From: Dendrophyllia cribrosa
Lineage: Eukaryota > Cnidaria > Anthozoa > Scleractinia > Dendrophylliidae
Assembly: GCA_024195265.1 (NCBI GenBank)
Contig: JAJLRJ010000009.1
Span: 582,501-646,500, forward strand
Direction: 5' to 3'
Length of the DNA stretch: 64,000 bases
Shown here: one piece after another, positions 57,171 to 64,000 of the stretch
Layout: each line of letters starts with the position of its first letter
Numbering within the stretch: the first letter of the stretch is position 1
Notes under the pieces: model-generated
Databases searched by the model: none
The model's input: the letters and a program-made list of their open reading frames with translations, nothing else
What the model was told of the DNA's origin: nothing
Translations under genes and position numbers: made by a program

Positions 57171-57910
57171 TTACTTAGCAGCCGAAACTGTACAGACATT
57201 TTTGATAACGAGAAGGGAAAAAATGTTGCTCGTGAATCTAAAAACTACAGTATATTAAATATCTTGGTGTATTGGTTGACAATAATATTTCCTGGAAATA
57301 CCATATTGACGCTATCACGACAAAAATCAGTACAACTGTAGGACTTATCTCCAAGTTACGACATTTCTTATCTCGTTTTGTTTTACTTCAAATTTATCGA
57401 ACATTAATTTAACCTTTTATAAGCTATGGTCTTGCTGTCTGAGTTCAGGCATGCAAAACTCATCTAAATAAAATTTTAATCCTCCAAAAGAAAGTTCTAC
57501 GCATGATATATTTTGTGGATTAACTCGTGAGCATGCGATCCCGCTATTTATTGACGCTGACATCTTACCTGTATCGTTCATGTATAATACAAGTCTATAG
57601 CTAGTATAATGCATGACATAAATAACAACATTTCACTACAAAATATCTTAAACCTATTTAAAAAAACTTCCAATGTTCATTCATACAATACGCGGTCATC
57701 GACCTCTGGTAAATTTTATGTAAAAAGCTCCAGGATGGATAAACTCAAAAATTCACTCTCTCGATTTGGCGTTAAACTTTGGAATGAGATACCTCACTTA
57801 TAAGAGATCTCCCAAGGAAAAAATTTGTAAAAACACTACACAATTTGCTACTTGATATTTTACAAAACAAAAATGACTATATTGAAACGCCTTTGATAAT
57901 AAAAAAAATT
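57171..57910 (+). pseudogene. C-terminal fragment of a CR1/L2-like LINE reverse transcriptase
   Basis: Frames give KYLGVLVDNNISWKYHIDAI (57258-57318), ISKLRHFLSRFVLLQIYRTL, a KTHLNKILILQKKVLRMIYF block, and the conserved tail HSYNTRSS...LSRFGVKLWNEIPHL (57678-57800). Several stops separate them. It is the end of a non-LTR retrotransposon ORF2, with a 3' region running to a TTGTTG repeat near 58.11 kb. Confidence 0.75.
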
Positions 57911-58186
57911 GATTTCTAGTTAAATTCAACAACAATTATTTTATTTATTTAACTATTCATTCATTTTCTCTCAATTCTAAACTTTCTAATTGTAAAAAAT
58001 TGTAACTTTCTCTGTGTACTTTTTCTTTAATCTGCCCGCCTAGAATAGCCTTTGCTAAACGCGGGCAGCTAAAATGTAACTTTTTTTGAACATAAAGACT
58101 TTTTGTTGTTGTTGTTGTTACTACTCACTAACCGACTTATCTATTTACAAAGTATATTTTTGATCTCAATAAAAATTGAATTGAAC

Positions 58187-58435
58187 TCAATGTGCTTTGT
58201 TTTTTCCTTGATTTTCGAGATCCACTCCACACCAATAAGCAGCTGAACCTTTCTTTAATTCCAACTGAAACTGTTTCCTAATTTCAGGCATTTTCAGCTC
58301 ACCGGTTTCGTATCTCCTGACTGCATTCGCTCTCCTGTCTGTTCTGTTCAGCTTCAGCTGTGTCTTGGCTATCACCAAGTTGTGGTCACTTGCGCAATTT
58401 GCACCTCTATAAGTTCTGACATCTTGCACAGACCG
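58187..58435 (-). pseudogene. LINE endonuclease C-terminal fragment
   Basis: The minus strand encodes DVRTYRGANCASDHNLVIAK with the SDH motif of exonuclease-endonuclease-phosphatase domains, followed by a KMPEIRKQFQLELK segment typical of the linker after a LINE endonuclease. The frame ends abruptly near the 21-bp array, so the copy is truncated. Confidence 0.65.
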
Positions 58436-58444
58436 TTTAAACCT

Positions 58445-59965
58445 GGAAAGGGATTACCTGTGCATTGAAAGGGTTAACCTGTGCATTCAAAGAGTTTACC
58501 TATACATGGAAAGAGTTTAATTAACTGAGCATTGAAAGAGTTTACCTACGCATTGAGAGGGTTTACCTACGCATTGAAAGGGTTTACCTGCGAATTGAAA
58601 GAGTTTACCTGCGTATTGAAAGGGTTTACCTACGCATTGAAAGGGTTTACCTGCGCATTGAAAGGGTTTACCTACGCATTGAAAGGGTTTACCTACGCAT
58701 TGAAAGGGTTTACCTGCGCATTGAAAGGGTTTACCTGCGCATTGAAAGGGTTTACCTGCGCATTGAAAGGGTTTACCTACGCATTGAAAGGGTTTACCTG
58801 CGCATTGAAAGGGAGTGCGCATTAAAAGGGTTTACCTACGCATTGAAAGAGTTTACCTACGCATTGAAAGGGTTTACCTACGCATTGAAAGGGTTTACCT
58901 ACGCATTGAAAGGGTTTACCTACGCATTGAAAGGGTTTACCTGCGCATTGAAAGGGTTTACCTACGCATTGAAAGGGTTTACCTACGCATTGAAAGGGAG
59001 TGCGCATTAAAAGGGTTTACCTGCGAATTGAAAGGGAGTGCGCATTAAAAGGGTTTACCTGCGCATTGAAAGGGTTTACCTACGCATTGAAAGGGTTAAC
59101 CTGCGAATTGAAAGGGTTTACCTACGCATTGAAAGGGTTTACCTGCGCATTGAAAGGGTTTACCTGCGCATTGAAAGGGAGTGCGCATTAAAAGGGTTTA
59201 CCTACGCATTGAAAGGAATTACCTACGCATTGAAAGGGTTTACCTGCGCATTGAAAGGGTTAACTTACACATTGAAACGGTTGACCTACGTATCATAAGG
59301 GTTTACCTGTGCATTGAAAAGGTTTACCTACGCATTGTAAGGGTTTACCTGTTCACTGAGAGGGTTTACCTACGTATTGAGAGGTTTTACCTACGCATTG
59401 AGAGGGTTTACCTGCGCATTGACAGGATTTATCTGTGCATTAAGAGGGTTTACCTGTGTATTGAGAGGGTTTACCTGTGCATTGAAAGGGTTTACCTATG
59501 CATTCAAAGGGTTTACCTGTGCATTGAAAGGGTTTACCTGTGCATTGAAAGGGTTTACCTGTGCATTGAAAGGGTTTAACTGCGCATTAAAAGGGTTTAC
59601 CTGTGCATTGAAAGGGTTTACCTGTGCATTGAAAGGGTTTAACTGCGCATTGAAAAGGATTACCTGTGCTTTGAGAAGGTTTACTTGCACGTTAAAAGGG
59701 TTTACCTGTGCATTGAAAGGGTTTACCTGCGCATTGAAGGGTTTATCTGTGCATTGAAAGGGCCTACTTGCGCATTGAATGGGTTAACCTAGGCATAAAA
59801 TGGGTTTACCAGGGCATTTAAACGGTTTACTTGTGAATTGAAAGGGTTTTCTGGCACATTAAAAGGGTTGTTGTGGTAATACAAACATCCTGTGCATTGA
59901 AATAGTTAATATCACCTGGGCATTGAGAGGTTTTTCCTGCTTATTGAAAAGGTTTAACCACTGAC
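58445..59965 (+). repeat. 21-bp minisatellite, about 70 copies
   Basis: The unit is GCATTGAAAGGGTTTACCTAC or its TGC variant. The left and middle parts are nearly uniform; from 59.27 kb on the units diverge. A junction GGGAGTGCGCATTAAAAGGG appears four times (near 58810, 58995, 59036 and 59180) and marks higher-order duplication. Being 7 codons long, the unit opens false frames in several phases. Confidence 0.95.
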
Positions 59966-59989
59966 AATTTTTTCAATCCGGTAGTAAGC

Positions 59990-60150
59990 TCTTTCAATGC
60001 CCAGGAAAACCCTTTGAATACGTAGGGAAATTCTTGAATGCGCAGGTTAACCCTTTTAATGCGCAGGTAAACCCTCCGCTCAATGCGTAGGTAAACCCAT
60101 TGAATGCACAGGTAAACCCTTTCAATACACAGGTAAACTCTCAAGGTTTT
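59990..60150 (-). repeat. Inverted arm of the 21-bp minisatellite
   Basis: Seven or so diverged units in the opposite orientation (GGTAAACCCTTTCAATGCGC type) follow the direct array after a 25-base gap. Together with the direct array they could form a long hairpin. Another inverted scrap lies at 60.60 kb (GAACGCATTCAAGAATTTCC). Confidence 0.85.
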
Positions 60151-60281
60151 TAAGATAAGGGTGTTAGGGACTTGTCCCAATTGTCCCAGCTCCTTCTTTA
60201 GATCATTTCCGAACTCAATTTTTTGAATGGTGACGGTCATTTCACTCGCTAAATATATTCTAAACGCATTAATAGTTTTTC

Positions 60282-60724
60282 TTAAAGGGACACTGTCCCG
60301 GCTGAGATATTGTTTTTCAGTGAATTATGGCCAGGAGCTTGCTTTATTATCTTGAAATTAGAAGAAACCAAAAGTGAAAGAAGCAAAGAAATATGAACTA
60401 AACAGACAAAATAACGGCTAGAAAAGTCAAAATTTCACAAGAATGGCAAGTTTGATTTCTTCAGTGACCGCCGGTCAATAAATCAAATTTCATGAACTGT
60501 AATCCACTTCTATCCTTGCAGTCCTGCACTAGATCTTCAACTGAACGAATGCATTGAACTGCACTGAACACTGAACGAATGCTTTTCAACGAACGCATTC
60601 AAGAATTTCCCTACGTATTTTTGTCCAACTAAGTTGTATAATTCTATTTGGTGGCATTAGGCGATATCGTGGAAATAAGCTAGGCGAAATTTTGCTATTT
60701 CGGCGCGACAGTGTCCCTTTAAAA
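60282..60724. mobile_element. MITE with TTAAAGGGACACTGTC ends
   Basis: The left TTAAAGGGACACTGTC and right GACAGTGTCCCTTTAA ends are perfectly complementary. The interior is AT-rich and contains an inserted-looking block with GAACGAATGC repeats near 60.54-60.60 kb. Partial relatives occur near 32.28 kb and 62.23 kb. Confidence 0.85.
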
Positions 60725-60744
60725 TAAATATTGAGCCACGTAGC

Positions 60745-61270
60745 ACTGGTGATACAAACAAGGAATCAGAGAATTATAACTCTGTGTGTAAATTATAGTG
60801 CTAAAGTCAACCCATAAATTTCCCTGTACTGAGCGTTAGCCCTAGTAAGGAAATGAGGGACCACACGAGGGAAAGAAAAAAATCTTTGACCTCGGAGGGA
60901 TTAATTCGAACCCACGAGGCCGTACGGAAGCAGATCGTGGGTAATAAGGTGGTAATTCGTGGCAATGAAAATGTGAAGGGTACAAATAAATGTTGAGCCA
61001 CGTAGCACTGGTGATACAAACAAGGAATCAGAGGAATCATTGCCACGAAGTGTCACCTTATTACCCACTATCTGCTCCCGTACGGCGTCGTGGCTCAAGC
61101 GGTAGAGCGACGGAAGATCTAATCCGGAGGTCGTGGGTTCGAATCCCACCGAGGTCAAAGATTTTTTTTTCTTTCCCTCGTGTGGTCCCTCATTTCCTTA
61201 CTAGGGCTAACGCTAAGTACAGGGAAATTTATGTGTAGACTTTAGCACTATAATTTACACACAGAGTTAA
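60745..61270. mobile_element. Inverted pair of tRNA-derived SINE copies
   Basis: Bases 60760-60965 and 61045-61270 are inverted copies. The direct copy begins with the tRNA-like head at 61084 and continues GATTTTTTTTTCTTTCCCTC; the inverted copy has lost the A box and middle of the head. On the strand opposite each head, the frame reads GFEPTT, a known false-protein signature of such SINEs. Confidence 0.75.
61084..61156 (+). repeat. tRNA-Arg(TCT)-like SINE head
   Basis: A box TGGCTCAAGCGGTAGAGC (61091-61108) and a perfect B box GGTTCGAATCC (61136-61146) are present and the acceptor arm pairs at six of seven positions. The anticodon loop has eight bases around TCT and lacks U33, and there is SINE sequence downstream, so this is a SINE promoter and not a functional tRNA gene. 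Confidence 0.7.
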
Positions 61271-62050
61271 TTCTCTGATTCCCTGTTCCCTTTAAAATAT
61301 GAATACCTGATCTTTTGAAAAGCAGCATAACGCACAAATGACACTTGGCCAGCTGACCGACCTAATTTTGCTGGCCAACACAAGAAATGTGTATGCAGCA
61401 ATACTCCTTACCATCTTATGCCGTGGAACAATGCACCTGCTTCTTGGAAATGCTGCTGGCTATTTCGGATTCCCCTTAAAATTATAAAGTTAACTCTCAG
61501 CAAAAATTACCTGCAATTATAAGGGAAAAAGTGACAAAAAATACCAATTACCCCCCCCCCCCCCTCCCCCCCACTACCTGCCACGCCCGGTTCCAGTTTG
61601 CCGCTGGACATATCACTTGTCTTGGGCGGTAAGGGGATTGAGGGAGCAAATCAGGAGAATTAAAAGATCTATGTTGAATGCACTAGAGCCAAGACTAGCT
61701 TGGCTCTAGTCCTTTTCAAAAATCCAGCTATATATACGTTTTCGTAATCTTTTACTATTAAGCTTTCAGAAAATATATAGTTTGCTGGGGTCTTAATTAG
61801 GCCTAGAGCAATAAAAAGCGCAAAAGCACCACGATTATGCATCTAAAATACTTTTAAACGTGTTAGAATCCGGAAATTATTTTTAATATTGCTAACTGAA
61901 GATTTATGAAAAGGGTGATGTTAATTGCGGGGTATATCTTGACGTTGCGGAAACTCATTGTTGCTTAGCTACGGTGTTGTTCTGATTGTTAGTGTCTTTT
62001 GAATCTTTTTTTTTTTACGTCATTTGGTGATCGCAACATCCGCCAAGAAC
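61271..62050. other. Intergenic stretch, no gene
   Basis: Holds a C run (61551-61570) and one perfect hairpin (ACTAGAGCCAAG / CTTGGCTCTAGT, 61682-61710, loop ACTAG). No supported frame or domain. Confidence 0.5.
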
Positions 62051-62059
62051 TATTGGCTA

Positions 62060-62161
62060 CCGCTGAATATATATCCATGTGTCTCAGCTAACTCGCACTG
62101 CAAGACCACAAGTGTTTCACGTTTTGATAATTCGACGACAGGATCGCCGCGAGATTCAAGG
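62060..62161 (+). promoter_or_regulatory. Possible promoter and 5' non-coding exon of a gene to the right
   Basis: A TATATAT at about 62067 lies about 30 bases before TCAGCTAACTCGCACTG, and a consensus donor CAAG|GTAAGTGC follows at 62160-62161. No coding exon was found downstream within the window, so this is tentative. Confidence 0.3.
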
Positions 62162-62474
62162 TAAGTGCTTAGATAGTAATTTGTCAAAAACGAACTTTCT
62201 GCATCTATCGGCAGATTCTTTAACCCTTCAAAGGAACACTGTGCCGCTGAAATAACAAAATTCCGCTCCTTACTTCCATGTTATATCGCCAAATGCCACC
62301 AAATATACAACTTAGTTGGATATAAAGATTCTGTAGAGCAAAACAAAAGCGGTAGTTTATTTGAAAGATAAAGTGACAGGGGATTCAAGCTTGAAATCAA
62401 AATTACCATTCTTGTGGAACTTTGACTCTTTTGTGTCTTTTAGCCGTTTTCTTTGCTTTGGCGATTTGTTCTTC

Positions 62475-62580
62475 TTATCTCAAGATAATAAAGCAAGATG
62501 AAGTAATGAAGATAATAAAGCAAGATAAAGTAATGAAGATAATAAAGCAAGATGAAGTAATGAAGATAATGAAGCAAGTT
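62475..62580 (+). repeat. 27-bp tandem repeat
   Basis: About four copies of AAGATAATAAAGCAAGATGAAGTAATG, with TGAAGC and TAAAGT variants. Next to it (about 62.22-62.46 kb) is a decayed relative of the 60.3-kb MITE. Confidence 0.7.
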
Positions 62581-62584
62581 CCTG

Positions 62585-63415
62585 GCCATAGTCATGAAAA
62601 CAAGACACATCAGCCGTGAAACTGTCCTTTACGGCCCCAAGAGTACCCCGAATATCATGAGTGAAAATTAAAATTAACCGCATAAACGGTTAGAAGAAGC
62701 CGGTTTTCACTAAAAAATAAACTTCTGACACCCAGGGTATCCCGAGAGTGGCGAAAGTCAAAATTCCAAAAAAAAAATCCCAAATTTCATTTTGCAAAAT
62801 AGTGGAAAACAAATAGTACCATGCAAAAGTACTGCCAAAGAGGTTTCATATGAATGGTCACATAACAAAACGACAACTATACTATAAAACATTTATAGTA
62901 ATGTGACACCGGTCTACCGGTAAATGACATTTTGTGTCGCTGTATGCCATTGAAGTCATCATATTATAAGGCTTATTCAACTTCCTGCACCGGCCATGTA
63001 CGTGATCTGCGCATCGGTTCTTGAATAAGATCCGTTTGTGATTATTTATAGTTGCGGTTGGCCAATATGAAGAATATCCGGCCAAAACTTTAATGTCTCT
63101 GCACAAATATGCAGTTTAGTGTCCGCCTTGAGACGTATTTTAACCAGAATTTTGCTTTAAAAATGTCCGCTACCCGCCTTAGAGAGTTGTCCGTCGAGTT
63201 TAGTTACAAACAAACAAGCGGGATTCTCCTGAAACCAGCCAACCGACGCAGACAATCAGAATAACAACAGACAATCAGACATAAACAAAATTCGAAAGCA
63301 AACTGGAATCCACGGCTAAAACACTGTGAGGTGAACGGTTAACTACAAATATGCAGATATTAGACCGGGTTTTGAATTGGCTGTCATAAAACAGAAACCA
63401 AAGTACAATCCGCGG
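62585..63415. other. Intergenic stretch, no gene
   Basis: Nothing beyond low-complexity A runs and AT-rich sequence is recognised. Confidence 0.4.
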
Positions 63416-63419
63416 TATC

Positions 63420-63508
63420 CGGTCATTTCGTTCCATGGTCAGATCGTTCCAAGTCAGATCGTTCCAACCAATAGTCAGATCGTTCCACAAAATAGTCAGT
63501 TCGTTCCA
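63420..63508 (-). repeat. Short GTCAGATCGTTCCA repeat
   Basis: Four to five copies of GTCAGATCGTTCCA with variable spacers (CAAAATA, ACCAATA). The opposite strand reads WNDLT repeatedly, which is a chance frame. Confidence 0.75.
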
Positions 63509-63710
63509 CATATGTTATATCTATTTTCTTAATGTGTAAATGTTATCCGAGTACAAAGTAGCGATCGGAACATGGATGAAAGTATTTTCAGAACTATATA
63601 GTAATACATAATGTAATACATAATGGAGCTTACAGAGCTTAACCTGTGCGTAGACGTCTCTTATTCAGTGGCTGACCTATTTTGTAGTCTTTTTTGGTGT
63701 GGATCATTCA

Positions 63711-64000
63711 AATGAAAGCTACTGAGCAGTACTTTCCTGTGGTACTGTTAATTAAGCTGTACAAGGAGATTCTAACTTTTGAGTCTGTGGATGGAATCCT
63801 AAAGTGTGACCAAATGAAAGCTACTGAGCAGTACTTTCCTGTGGTACTGTTAATTAAGCTGTACAAGGTGATTCTAACTTTTGAGTCTGTGGATGGAATC
63901 CTAAAGTGTGACCAAATGAAAGCTACTGAGCAGTACTTTCCTGTGGTACTGTTAATTAAGCTGTACAAGGTGATTCTAACTTTTGAGTCTGTGGATGAAA
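63711..64000 (+). repeat. 102-bp tandem repeat running off the window end
   Basis: Units start AATGAAAGCTACTGAGCAGT at 63711, 63813 and 63915 and are almost identical, and the third is cut by the window end. From the ATG at 63712 the plus strand stays open to the edge (MKATEQYFPVVLLIKLYK..., 34 residues per unit), as does the minus strand. No domain is recognised, so this is called a minisatellite, with a repetitive exon as a less likely alternative. Confidence 0.88.

Noticed and set aside
58517..59757. Heptad-repeat proteins (GKPFQCV, ALKGFTC, RIERVYL)
   Set aside because: Frames are open in three phases and on both strands, which follows from the 21-bp unit and not from coding constraint.
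61084..61156. Functional tRNA-Arg gene
   Set aside because: The anticodon loop has eight bases and no U33, one acceptor pair is broken, and SINE body sequence follows directly.
60901..61158. Protein frame with GFEPTTSGLDLPS
   Set aside because: This is the antisense reading of a tRNA-derived SINE head, a common false gene signature.

Overview
This is an animal nuclear genome window, most likely from an anthozoan cnidarian such as a stony coral. The evidence is the intron-exon structure with GT-AG splice sites, a recognisable metazoan TTC17 gene, a secreted-type PC-esterase with a hevein-like cysteine cluster, Penelope-like retroelements, tRNA-derived SINE sequence, many small foldback elements and a large load of mini- and microsatellites. 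The species call is inference; nothing here is bacterial.

Layout. 0-3.5 kb: a palindrome centred on a TA microsatellite, then old dispersed repeats. 3.65-5.44 kb (-): an intronless 595-residue protein with a zinc finger, a tyrosine-recombinase (Crypton-type) core with all catalytic residues, and a C-terminal Myb/SANT domain. 5.8-7.4 kb: a 63-bp array made of GGAAC(N5)GTTCC palindromes. 7.8-9.1 kb (+): a type II membrane SGNH/PC-esterase. 10.4-12.96 kb: a broken Penelope-like element carrying three nested insertions and ending in a well-formed hammerhead ribozyme. 13.67-34.65 kb (+): a complete 15-exon TTC17 gene of 1316 residues, whose phases all agree; exon 8 is a very large low-complexity exon, and the introns hold five minisatellites and a nested inverted Penelope structure. 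36.8-48.8 kb: two EamA/DMT transporter paralogues arranged head to head, with a sulfotransferase pseudogene and a relic third first exon between them. 49.75-53.6 kb: a composite element with about 220-bp terminal inverted repeats, each holding an outward-facing 28-codon first exon with a splice donor; inside are a P2X7-like fragment, a 174-residue ORF, a decayed reverse transcriptase and a THAP finger. 53.85-57.17 kb: about 1,106 uninterrupted ACT triplets between LINE fragments. 58.4-60.2 kb: a 21-bp array with an inverted arm. 60.3-61.3 kb: a MITE and an inverted pair of tRNA-Arg-like SINE copies. 61.3-64 kb: mostly featureless, ending in a 102-bp tandem repeat that runs off the window.

The genes do not form a pathway. 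TTC17 and the DMT pair look like ordinary host genes; nearly everything else is mobile or repeat-derived. The most unusual items are the recombinase-Myb protein, the inverted-repeat element with outward-spliced exons, the hammerhead motifs with covarying stems in two different Penelope families, and the 3.3-kb pure ACT tract. Several long reading frames in the minisatellites exist only because the repeat units are multiples of three and should not be read as genes.
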